Below, in pieces: positions 28,859-37,366 of a DNA stretch of 64,000 nucleotides (position 1 is the stretch's first letter; each line of letters opens with the position of its first letter). Source of the stretch: Endotrypanum monterogeii (Eukaryota > Euglenozoa > Kinetoplastea > Trypanosomatida > Trypanosomatidae). The position numbers were made by a program, and so were the translations under genes. Below the pieces are notes generated by a model. The model saw only the letters and a list, made by a program, of their open reading frames with translations. It was not told where the DNA came from and ran no database searches. The stretch is taken from assembly GCA_000333855.2 (NCBI GenBank), contig CM007316.1, positions 161,345 to 225,344 on the forward strand, written 5' to 3'.

Positions 28859-29206
28859 ATGGGCAGAGAGAACGCATTTGATGATGTCTGCAGCGACGAG
28901 GCTAACGCATGGAGGGTCTGCCTAGAAAGAAATTTGGGTGGCAAAGATCTTCAGAAGAAATGCAATGACCACCAGGAAAAGTTCGATACATGTGTTGCGA
29001 CCTGGCGAGCTAGAGTTGGTAGCGCTGTCAAGGTGAAAGGGGAGAATGAAGGGGAGCCACCTTTCCAGTGTGCTGCTCTGTCCTGCTTGATTGGAGAGTG
29101 CCTGCGCAAGTTCAACTACGACTTTGAGCGCTGTGGAGCGCATACCCAGTTTTTCAAACACTGCGTGAGAAGCTTCTACGGCCAGGACTATATCTCCGAA
29201 GGATAA
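28859..29206 (+). CDS. Double twin-CX9C (CHCH-type) protein
   Basis: A 115-residue protein with four CX9C motifs: C11-C21, C35-C45, C71-C81 and C92-C102, i.e. two consecutive helix-hairpin (CHCH) units. The inter-motif distances (13 and 10 residues) suit antiparallel helices stapled by two disulfides each. Twin-CX9C proteins are imported into the mitochondrial intermembrane space and oxidised by the Mia40/Erv1 relay (trypanosomatids have Erv1 but no recognisable Mia40), and often assist cytochrome oxidase assembly or cristae organisation. The protein has no presequence, as expected for this route. C76 is an extra cysteine outside the pattern. The duplication of the whole unit in such a short protein is uncommon. 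The specific role is unknown. Confidence 0.8.
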   Translation: MGRENAFDDVCSDEANAWRVCLERNLGGKDLQKKCNDHQEKFDTCVATWRARVGSAVKVKGENEGEPPFQCAALSCLIGECLRKFNYDFERCGAHTQFFKHCVRSFYGQDYISEG

Positions 29207-29829
29207 GTTTGCGAACGCGCTGGCAACTCTGGTGAGTGAGTCTGAATGAGTGGAGTGTGGAGGGGGAGGGGGGAACGCTTTTTCTCCTTCCCGGTGTATT
29301 TTTTCTTCCCCCCTCCTCGCTCACCTCCTTCATTCTCTTTCCCCCTTCCCCCCCTTTCTTTTCCTCCTTCCGGTAGCGGCTGAATCTCCCCCCCCCGGTA
29401 TGATTCTCAAAAAAAAAATGTGAAGTTGGAAAGAAAAAGGGAGATGGCGATTATGATGCTCCCCCAGCGCCTCTGTTTTTCTTTCTCACTCCCTGGTTCA
29501 ATGTCTTTATGTGACTCGTAGTCTTTTTGAATTTCTTATGCTGTCCCACTGCATCCGTATCCCCACCAAATATCTTTTGGACCCTCTCCCTCCTCTTCCT
29601 CTGCTGGTATCATGTTACGGCGTCCGGCACACACACACACACACACACACTCTTTACTTCGCTGAGCTTTTGCCCCGCTTCTTCCCTTGACCTAGAGTTG
29701 CTTTCCACCAGAGTGTAGCACGTGCAGCTGGGTTTGTGTTGTCAGCACCCTTTTCTATTTTCTGATACAAACATTCATACCACCACTTGCAGGGGGCAGT
29801 CACTGGTGCCGTGCCATTGGAAAAAAAAA
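29207..29829. other. Spacer before the ROK1-type helicase
   Basis: No gene. Strongly C/T-rich at about 29275-29400, A run at 29409-29418, (AC)n at 29628-29650, and a candidate splice acceptor AG at 29791-29792 after a T/C-rich stretch, about 38 nt before the helicase ATG. Confidence 0.55.
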
Positions 29830-31572
29830 ATGGACGCATTCCGTTCGTTGACGGTTGGCGTCAAGTTTAGCGCTGTCCGAAACGGGGAGGCAGCTAAGCT
29901 GTTCCGTGGTGGTCGCAAGGATAAAGGAGCCGGGGGAATTCCTGACGTTATTGGTGCTGACGGAGGGGTCTCTCTTGAGGACACGTCAGAGACGGGTAGT
30001 TGTAGCATCTCAGTACCGCTTCCCAGTGCAACACTAAATTTTTTTGGTCGTTCTACAGGCAGCCGATCTGAAACAAATACACCACTCGGTAGGTCAGCGG
30101 ACTCGGATACGGCAGCTGCCACTGCCAACGCGTCGGAGGACAAGCCACTCAAGTCCGTAACCTTCAAAAAAAAACGCAACATATGGCGTCGCCATGATCT
30201 GCAGGTGACGGGCACGGACTTGCCCGCGCCGATTGAGCACTTCTCCGACCTCGTCCGTCCACCTCTCAATGTGCCGCACAACATAGTGAATAATCTTTTT
30301 GCTCGCCAGCACAAGGTACCTACCCCAATCCAGATGCAGGCAATTCCGTCCCTCATTCAACACCGTGATGTTCTGGCCTGCGCTCCGACTGGCTCCGGCA
30401 AGACGATTGCTTTTCTCACTCCACTTTTCGCTTTGCTGAAAGCACCAGATCCATCCTCCACTGTGAGGGCTCTCATTGTGACTCCCACTGTTGAGCTCGC
30501 CCAGCAGATTGAGCGTGAGGCGTTTCTGTTAATGAAGGGCCAGCGATGGAGGTTTGTACAGCATGGCCAAACCACAAAGAATAAGGACATCTTTATTGCC
30601 ACTCCAGGACGTATCGTCTCTTTGCTGGAGCAGAAACTGCTGGACCTGAGCAGCGTCCAGTATCTCGTGTTTGACGAGGGCGATCGCTTATGGGATAACA
30701 AGACGGACTTCTTGACAGTGATAGACAAGATTCTCACCGCCTGCACATCCCCAAACAAAGTGATCAGTTTGTTCACGGCGACACTGAGCGAGAAAGTAGA
30801 AGAGGCTGCCCGCTCTGTCATGGGTGCTGACCCAGTGCGCATCATCGTTCGTGGCCGGCGCTCTGCAAACACGCACGTCAAGCAGCGACTCGTCTTCTGT
30901 GGCAATGAGCTTGGCAAAGTCGTTGCGATGCGCAATCTTGTGCGGGAGGGCATTACACCACCTGTGCTGGTGTTCGTGCAGAGTGTGGAGCGATCCAAGG
31001 AGCTTTACGAGGAGATCCGGGCGGCAGGTTTGCACATGGCCATCATGCATGCCAAGATGACCGTGGAGCAACGCGAGGAGACCGTCTTGCAGTTTCGCCT
31101 GGGAAAGATCTGGATCCTTGTCACGACTGAATTGCTTGCGCGCGGTATTGACTTTAAAAATGTCGGCACAGTGATCAACTTCGATTTTCCCGCAACCGTG
31201 GACTCCTATATTCACCGTGTCGGCCGCACCGGCCGTGCCGGAAAGGATGGGGCAGCAATCACGTTCTTTACCGAGGACGACAGGGATAGGCTTCCTCCGA
31301 TCGCCAAGGTCATGCACGAGTCGGGCAGCTATGTGGAGGACTGGATGCTTAATATCAAGGTTGATCGAAATACTCGACGCCGACTCGAGCGCACCACGCC
31401 GCAGCGCACCATAGTGAGCACACGGAAGCGTATGCTGGTTGCTCAGCAGCGTGTGCAGCGGCAGTACCGTCGTCTGGAGGCGGAGGAAGCTGAGAAGACC
31501 GCAAAAAAGGCTGCGAAGAAAAGCAAGCGTCGCTGCGACGCTGATGGCGACGACGACAGCGATGGTAGGTAG
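29830..31572 (+). CDS. ROK1: ATP-dependent RNA helicase, ROK1/DDX52 type
   Basis: A 580-residue DEAD-box-family helicase; the ATG at 29830 follows directly on a run of A. Q motif PTPIQ is near 164-168, Walker A APTGSGKT at 185-192, PTxELAQQ near 220, motif II reads DEGD at 282-285, motif III FTATL, RGIDFK near 440 and HRVGRTGRAG from 462. The C-terminus is Lys-rich. RGIDFKNV..VINFDFP, FFTEDD and the closing YVEDWML match the Rok1/DDX52 subgroup, which acts in 18S rRNA processing and releases the snR30 snoRNP from pre-ribosomes in yeast. Family members carry DEAD or DESD, so DEGD is a variant third position; both catalytic acidic residues remain. Nucleolar location is expected. Confidence 0.9.
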   Translation: MDAFRSLTVGVKFSAVRNGEAAKLFRGGRKDKGAGGIPDVIGADGGVSLEDTSETGSCSISVPLPSATLNFFGRSTGSRSETNTPLGRSADSDTAAATANASEDKPLKSVTFKKKRNIWRRHDLQVTGTDLPAPIEHFSDLVRPPLNVPHNIVNNLFARQHKVPTPIQMQAIPSLIQHRDVLACAPTGSGKTIAFLTPLFALLKAPDPSSTVRALIVTPTVELAQQIEREAFLLMKGQRWRFVQHGQTTKNKDIFIATPGRIVSLLEQKLLDLSSVQYLVFDEGDRLWDNKTDFLTVIDKILTACTSPNKVISLFTATLSEKVEEAARSVMGADPVRIIVRGRRSANTHVKQRLVFCGNELGKVVAMRNLVREGITPPVLVFVQSVERSKELYEEIRAAGLHMAIMHAKMTVEQREETVLQFRLGKIWILVTTELLARGIDFKNVGTVINFDFPATVDSYIHRVGRTGRAGKDGAAITFFTEDDRDRLPPIAKVMHESGSYVEDWMLNIKVDRNTRRRLERTTPQRTIVSTRKRMLVAQQRVQRQYRRLEAEEAEKTAKKAAKKSKRRCDADGDDDSDGR

Positions 31573-32699
31573 CACTCGTGTACAATCAAGCGACTGCTCA
31601 TTTCACCCTGTCCGTTACTCGCTCTCGAATCATGCAGCTCATATCACTCCTCGGTAAGGGTCGCCATCGAAAGCATCGACTAAGCGACTGGGGGGGGGGG
31701 AGAGGAGGAGGAGGAGGAGGGGTTGTGGGCCGGTCCCGAAGAGGGTGGTCGTGATGTTGGTGCCACAGTCATTTCCCTGTGCGCATGCAACGATCTTCCT
31801 CGCACCCACTCAGCCCAGATTTTTCCTCCCATAACACAATCCACGTGTAATATAAAGATCAAAGAAGCGAATGGAAAAAAACAAAAAAACAAACAAACAA
31901 ACGATTTTGAAAGGAATTACCCCGTACTCATGAACGAGGAAAGGAGATGTTGGGCAGATGGCAAAGATAAAAATGAAGCTTTGCCCTGAGTGAACTTTTT
32001 TTTTTCTCTTTGGCCCGGAAATCGGAACGAGGTGAGGGGAGAGAGGAAAGGGAAGGAAAACGCATCTCATTGCTCGCTCGCACTTTGTTGCATGCACTAT
32101 GAAGTGTCGTCTTGTATCTAGATACCTAATACAAAAGAACCCAGTCCCCCTCTTTTCTCTGGTGCCCCCCCCCTCCTCCTCCTCCTCGCGTGTCGGTCGT
32201 GTTCCCTAGGGTCTAGGTTCGCCCATCTTTCTTCCTTGCTAGTCTGCTTCCGACATATGCCGAGATGTCCCAGCTGAAAAATGAGGAGGTCCGTGTCGCT
32301 GCCTATATATATATATATATATATTACGCCCCTCCCGCTCACCGCTCCACTCTCCCCCGCTGCTGCTCTCCTTTATCCCTTACGGTGCTTTCACACGCGC
32401 TGAACTCAATTACTCGCCTTTTTCCCCTTCCATTGTGAAAGGTCAACGAGTGTTCCAGTGTCTCATACGGTGGGTCTTTGTGCGTACGTCTTTGACCCAG
32501 GGGTGATCTGTATTGCTGGTGGGGACCCGTGCGGGTGGTTGAGCTGCATACGTTCACGAGCACGGACCACCTGGGGAGAATTGGGACGCCGCCTGCAACA
32601 AAACTGGAGCTGGTTTGCTGCTCTGTGCTGACTACTTTATCCCCCCTTTTCCCACTTTTGACTTCTTTGTTCCTCTATTCCTTTTCTTCAGACACAATT
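31573..32699. other. Spacer after the helicase
   Basis: 1.1 kb without a gene. Eleven G at 31690-31700, a T run near 31997-32006, (TA)n at 32304-32325 and a long polypyrimidine tract at 32640-32689. Confidence 0.55.
32640..32691 (+). promoter_or_regulatory. Strong spliced-leader acceptor
   Basis: Fifty nearly uninterrupted pyrimidines end in ttcttcag with AG at 32690-32691, eight bases before the ATG at 32700. This is the clearest acceptor in the window and fixes the start of the downstream gene, excluding the longer open frame that runs through the tract. Confidence 0.65.
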
Positions 32700-34448
32700 A
32701 TGCCTGAGGTGTCGGATGTGTGGCTGCTGGGGGTGGTGCTGACCGGTGAAAGCACTTTTTGGCTGTGCGAGCCAACTCACCTAAAGCCGCTAGCCGAGGA
32801 CTGGAAGGCTATCAACTGCCGATGGCTTTACCCTGTAGTTGAGAACGTATGCGAGCTCGCTGACGTGAGCGGCTTTGAAAGCACGGATGTCGTGTATGAG
32901 GTAGACTGGATGGGTACTTCCAAGGTACTGCGGCCTGCCACCCTTGCGTGGAACGTGCGAGGGAAGAGGCAGAAAGTCGGCAGCACCACATATGTCTTTG
33001 TTCCTGCTGAGGAGGTCAAACAACTCGACGAGGCATTCAAGCGCTTTGTGAAGCTAGAGGCGACGATGAAGCCGCCGCCACGGCGCAAGATCGTGGCCTC
33101 GCTTTCTGATCCTGAAGCGTCGGCGAACGCGGGGACAGCAACAAATCTCAAACTTGACACATCGCCATTAGATTCGGTCAAGCAGGAGGAGGTGAATAAG
33201 GAGGAGGAGCTTCTGGGGACTTCGGCTTCATTCTTACAGGCATCGTCTCCAGCACTCACTGCGGGGGGGATCCCTCGAGAAGTGGCCGAGAAGGCGGTGG
33301 GTGTGGCAAGCGTATCGCACCAGACAGACAGTGACAACGATGGGGAGATGCACCCCTCATCTGTGCAAAACCACCGTGCCCCGCCGCGCCGCTCCGTTTC
33401 AAGCTTGTCTTCGATACCTTCTCACAAGCGACACGCTCCACACCGCGGCACTACCATCTACCAGGCACCGGTTTCTAAAAAACCTACCGGCAGCCACTGC
33501 AGCGGTGAAGCCTTTGAGTGGTCTGATATGTACGTTGTGCATCGCGGCAGCGTTGACTACCTTTGTCCACAGGCAACTGGTAATACTTATGGATTCCGAC
33601 TGGACCGTGTGATGCATGATGGGTTTCCCGTATTTCTTCTCTTCTTCAGTTCTCACAACAACAGTGAGTCCATCGACCCTAGCGCACGCGGCGTGCCGGT
33701 GTTTGAAAAAGCGAAGCTAAGCGGTGAAGGGGGAGAGGGGGCGGTACGCAACTCAGTCCTTGTGCTGACGCGTCTCAGCTCCAAGAAACACCAGTCTTCC
33801 TTCCTCACAGACGCCCGTCACACTACTGCAGGAAGACGCCGCCGTCGTCGGCGCAGTGATGACGACAGCTCTTCAGACGAAGACGAGTCCGGCGACGAAG
33901 ATGGTTCAGAATTTGGCGAGATGTATGAAGAGGAAGAGAAGTGCCGAGTGACTGCAAAGGGGTCGCGTCGATGCCCTGCAGATGATGCAGCAACTCCAGC
34001 GACGCACACATCGACGACCGCTGCTGGTACGGCTGCCAAAGTGGCAAGGACGGAGGCTGGGGAGGCTGCCAGTGGAAGCGCGGTAGCAGCATCGACAGTT
34101 TCGAGGAGGGGGAGAAAGAAAATCGACGCTTCCTCAAAGGAGCCGTTGCAGGCGGTGAGTGTAAACTTCTGGACAGATCCGCAGCAAGCATTTCCGACAC
34201 CGGGGCAGCTTGCAAAGGAGTTCCCGTTTGTCTCCGAGGACTCTGAGAAACCGCAGACGGTTGTGTTCAGTGACGGCGTCTGTGTCACCTACACTGCATC
34301 CACCGCTGCGAAGCACTCGTTGCCTGAGAAAAAGCGAAAAGCAGGCAAGCACAGCGGCACCGCAGCCTTCTCTGAGGATGCTGACCTAAACATGCTTAAT
34401 GAGCACATCCTCAACGCCTTTGCGCAAGTGAGGAAGGACAGCGTGTAG
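32700..34448 (+). CDS. Unknown, probably nuclear protein with basic/acidic tract
   Basis: A 582-residue protein starting MPEVSDVWLLG. A folded-looking N-terminal part (1-130, rich in Trp and hydrophobic residues) and a second one around residues 275-370 (EWSDMYVVHRGSVDYLCP onward) are separated by a disordered Ser/Glu/Ala linker. Then comes a run of consecutive arginines followed by a Ser/Asp/Glu stretch (RRRRRRRSDDDSSSDED, near 378-400), an Ala/Thr-rich linker, a basic RRGRKK patch and a C-terminal segment. The Arg run next to acidic serines resembles nuclear localisation and CK2-target sequences in chromatin or RNA factors. I do not recognise a family; nuclear function is inference. Start choice is supported by the acceptor eight bases upstream. 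Confidence 0.75.
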   Translation: MPEVSDVWLLGVVLTGESTFWLCEPTHLKPLAEDWKAINCRWLYPVVENVCELADVSGFESTDVVYEVDWMGTSKVLRPATLAWNVRGKRQKVGSTTYVFVPAEEVKQLDEAFKRFVKLEATMKPPPRRKIVASLSDPEASANAGTATNLKLDTSPLDSVKQEEVNKEEELLGTSASFLQASSPALTAGGIPREVAEKAVGVASVSHQTDSDNDGEMHPSSVQNHRAPPRRSVSSLSSIPSHKRHAPHRGTTIYQAPVSKKPTGSHCSGEAFEWSDMYVVHRGSVDYLCPQATGNTYGFRLDRVMHDGFPVFLLFFSSHNNSESIDPSARGVPVFEKAKLSGEGGEGAVRNSVLVLTRLSSKKHQSSFLTDARHTTAGRRRRRRRSDDDSSSDEDESGDEDGSEFGEMYEEEEKCRVTAKGSRRCPADDAATPATHTSTTAAGTAAKVARTEAGEAASGSAVAASTVSRRGRKKIDASSKEPLQAVSVNFWTDPQQAFPTPGQLAKEFPFVSEDSEKPQTVVFSDGVCVTYTASTAAKHSLPEKKRKAGKHSGTAAFSEDADLNMLNEHILNAFAQVRKDSV

Positions 34449-35651
34449 ACGGTGGTGGTGGTATTTTTTCGGGTTTGTGTACGTGGCTGGCTGGTGGTGG
34501 TCTCGCAAGTGATGATGACAAGCGAGGGGGGAGGAGCGGAAGAAGAGAGAAGGGCGTCAGCAATGGTGGTGGTCTCGCGAGCTCGTGATGCTCCTGCTGT
34601 GTGTCGTTTCCTTTTTTTTTGCTTTTCATCTTCACACACATTATTCATTCCCTTACGCGACTGTCGACAAGACAATGTTTCCTCTCTGCACTGCACGTGC
34701 TCTTTCTCGCTGTCCTGGGGCGTTTCCACTTCACATGTATGTTTTGCATCTATTCTTGTGGACCCCGCTGCTTGATATCAGTAAAGGCGAGTGCTGCAGC
34801 GGCGTAGTAGTGTAACGAACAGTGAGATATGTGGTGCGAGCTTTCGTAGAGAGGTGAGCGACCCCCATGAACTCGGGAGGGTGGCAGCAAAAAAACACAC
34901 CCAGTACTGGCAGCATAGTCTCCTCGCACGGCTTCGCAGGTGCACTAGGGCAAGATCGACGGTGATACGGGGAGTGACGTCACACGAAATTGTCTGTGTG
35001 TATGTGTGGTTACCTTGGTAATGCTAGTGGCGGGGCATATCGTGTGAGTCTATTGTTGGGAAAGAAAGGGTTCCGCGTTGTTATGCTATTCCGCCTCGTT
35101 CAAAGAAGTTCCGGAAAAAAAAAGCTGAGCGCCTTCTTTTTTTTTCCCCGTTCTCTGCCTGATGAGCTCGAGTGATCGACTCGAGCTGGTCCCCCCCCTC
35201 CTCCCCGAATGAAAAGCATAGAGTTGAAGCGGATGGAAGCTGACTGCGATGGCACACACCATTGGACAAGGTGCATTCCCACTCCTCCCCATTTGCGCGC
35301 ACATACACACAGACATACAAACGCGAGCATACACCTCCAGGTATCGACGTTATCCTTCACGACTGCAATACTCTCAACTTTTTTTTTTTGGCATTTCATG
35401 CACGTTGAGCAAGCCCCCAAGCACATTTTTTTTTCTCATCTGCTCTTTTCCACCTCTCTTATCCCTCTTTCTTGATGAAGGTGCGGAAAAAGCAGGAGCG
35501 TCGTAAGTTTTTTTCCACATCTTGGAATCACACACGGTAACAAACCAATATCGACGCGTACCTCCTCTTTCGCACCTTTGCTTGCTTACTTCACTGTCGG
35601 GGGAGTGGCGTATCATTGCCCCCCTCCCCCTCTTAAAGGCGTCGCTGTCGG
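34449..35651. other. Spacer before the J-protein
   Basis: 1.2 kb with no supportable gene. Contains T runs (34613-34620, 35137-35145, 35379-35388), a C run at 35191-35197 and a pyrimidine tract at 35619-35633 with AG at 35637-35638, just upstream of the J-protein ATG. Confidence 0.55.
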
Positions 35652-36602
35652 ATGCATCGGTTTCGCAGATTAGCCCCGGTGAACGCGTGGGTGGCAGCGC
35701 GCTTTGTTTATCAAAGTAAGGAGTTTCTGGCTGCGTCCAAAGAGCTACCCACTACCCCAGAGGGGCGGAACCCGTACGATGTTCTTGAAGTCACCGTGAC
35801 CCAGACTACCTCACTGGATGAGGTCTCAAAACAGTTTCGTAGCCTCGTTGTCAAGTACCACCCAGACAAGCCAGGTGGTTCCACGGAGATGATGGCGGAG
35901 GTGAACTTGGCGTACAAAATTGTCAAGGAGAACCATGAGGCGGTACTGCGTCGGATGAAGGCGGTTGAGTCAAACATGGCGGCGAACGAGGCATATCGGC
36001 AACACAAGCACGCACGCGTCAGTCGAGATGAGGATCTTGGTCGCTCAGGTGGCCTTAACCGCCGCAACGCGCGCGCTGTACGAGAGACCGCCGAGTCCAC
36101 CACCGCGCGCCGTACGCGGTCTCTTAAAGAGATTGAGACTCAGTGGACCAAGTACAGGGAGGACACAGAGGCGGCTGTCAGAAGCATGTGCCATCGGTAC
36201 GAGCTAGTCATTCAGCAGGGAAAGTTTTTCCGCAAGTCAGCGACATTGAACGAGATCACGGTGCGCGAAAGATGGCTTCGAAAATCGTTTGTCAAAGGTG
36301 TCTGGGAGGACGTACATGAGCTCCGTGGGGAGCTGCTGCGCCGCGGGGCTCGCAGCGCACAACAATCTGAACTAGCCGAGGAGATGGTCAGCTTCGCTTC
36401 GACAACGCAGCGCAAGTTGAGCGAGAACTTTCAAAGGCTGACACAAGAGAGTGTCCAGTTGCAGTCTCGCATGTTTGTCGAGCGAGGATTTTTGATTCTA
36501 TGCTCACTAATCCTGCTCGTGAAGGCGTGGAGGTGGTTTGTCGGATTCACCTTCAACAACACACTGACCGTTAAGCTCAAGCGTGCATTCCTCTCGCAGT
36601 GA
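35652..36602 (+). CDS. Membrane-anchored J-domain (DnaJ-like) protein, probably mitochondrial
   Basis: A 316-residue protein. The N-terminus (MHRFRRLAPVNAWVAARFVY) is Arg-rich and amphipathic like a mitochondrial presequence. A J domain follows (about 40-105) with the invariant HPD at 70-72 in KYHPDKPG, which stimulates Hsp70 ATPase. After it come a basic, mostly helical region and a single hydrophobic segment near residues 275-297 close to the C-terminus. Neither the Gly/Phe linker nor the zinc domain of class I/II DnaJ is present, so this is a class III J-protein that probably recruits mitochondrial Hsp70 to a membrane site. A TIM14/Pam18 role is unlikely because the J domain is N-terminal and the anchor C-terminal. 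The membrane is inferred from the presequence. Confidence 0.82.
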   Translation: MHRFRRLAPVNAWVAARFVYQSKEFLAASKELPTTPEGRNPYDVLEVTVTQTTSLDEVSKQFRSLVVKYHPDKPGGSTEMMAEVNLAYKIVKENHEAVLRRMKAVESNMAANEAYRQHKHARVSRDEDLGRSGGLNRRNARAVRETAESTTARRTRSLKEIETQWTKYREDTEAAVRSMCHRYELVIQQGKFFRKSATLNEITVRERWLRKSFVKGVWEDVHELRGELLRRGARSAQQSELAEEMVSFASTTQRKLSENFQRLTQESVQLQSRMFVERGFLILCSLILLVKAWRWFVGFTFNNTLTVKLKRAFLSQ

Positions 36603-37366
36603 TGGGGAGGCTTTCTGCGCCTCCTCTAGAGTATTTGGTCGGCGTTTTTTCGGGAGTTTTTCGTTTGGTCACCTGCGCGTGGAAGGAGGATGGGTGTGTG
36701 GTAGTCAGAGTGTAAGCTTTTTCTGTACGACAGATTCGCCTTCCTTTGTTCCCCCCTTTCGCTCCTGGCTCTGTGTTTGTATCCACTCTCTCTTGGGCCA
36801 CTATAGGCGTGCGCGTCGTGTGTGTTTGTGTCACTTTGCACAATATTTGAGTGTTATGGTCATAGAGTGTTGAGGAGGTGTTCAAGACGCGGGGAGGGGG
36901 TAGAGCAAGGGGAGTGGTGTGGAGTGAGGCGACTTTCCCTGAGAATATTTCACATTGATTGGTCCAGAATGCACCTCAGAAACTATTTCAGTCATCTCCC
37001 GCTCATAGCTGGTTTCTTTATGGTGACCGTGCCTTTGTGTTTTCTCTCTAGCCCCCGTAGCATTCCTTAGTTGGGGAAAGAATCCTCGTCCTTTCGGATT
37101 GTCGTCGACCCAGTCGAGGTTACGCAGCGGTGAGTCCCACGCTTTTTTTTTTTTGCGTATGCTCTCAGGCAGCCTTGCTTTCACACTTTTCTCTGTATCA
37201 GTGTCATCACTCTCGTTCTTTTATCACTCTATTTTTTTTTCTCCCGTCGACTCTCCTCACCCTGTCTACACAGGTGAAATACTCAATTTATTTCCTTTTC
37301 TGTGTGTGTGTGTGTGTGTGTTTCCTTACCCTCTTCTTCTTTTTACACACAGCATGCTCAGGGCCT
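36603..37366. other. Spacer before the Sfi1-like coiled-coil gene
   Basis: No gene. T runs near 37143-37154 and 37231-37240, (GT)n at 37305-37322, then a pyrimidine tract ending in AG at 37351-37352. Confidence 0.5.
37321..37352 (+). promoter_or_regulatory. Candidate spliced-leader acceptor with nearby upstream ATG
   Basis: The tract ttccttaccctcttcttctt followed by tttacacacag gives AG at 37351-37352. An out-of-frame ATG lies at 37354 and the next AG at 37360-37361, before the coding ATG at 37367. Use of the first AG would place a 28-codon upstream frame at the very start of the mRNA; use of the second would remove it. Confidence 0.45.
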
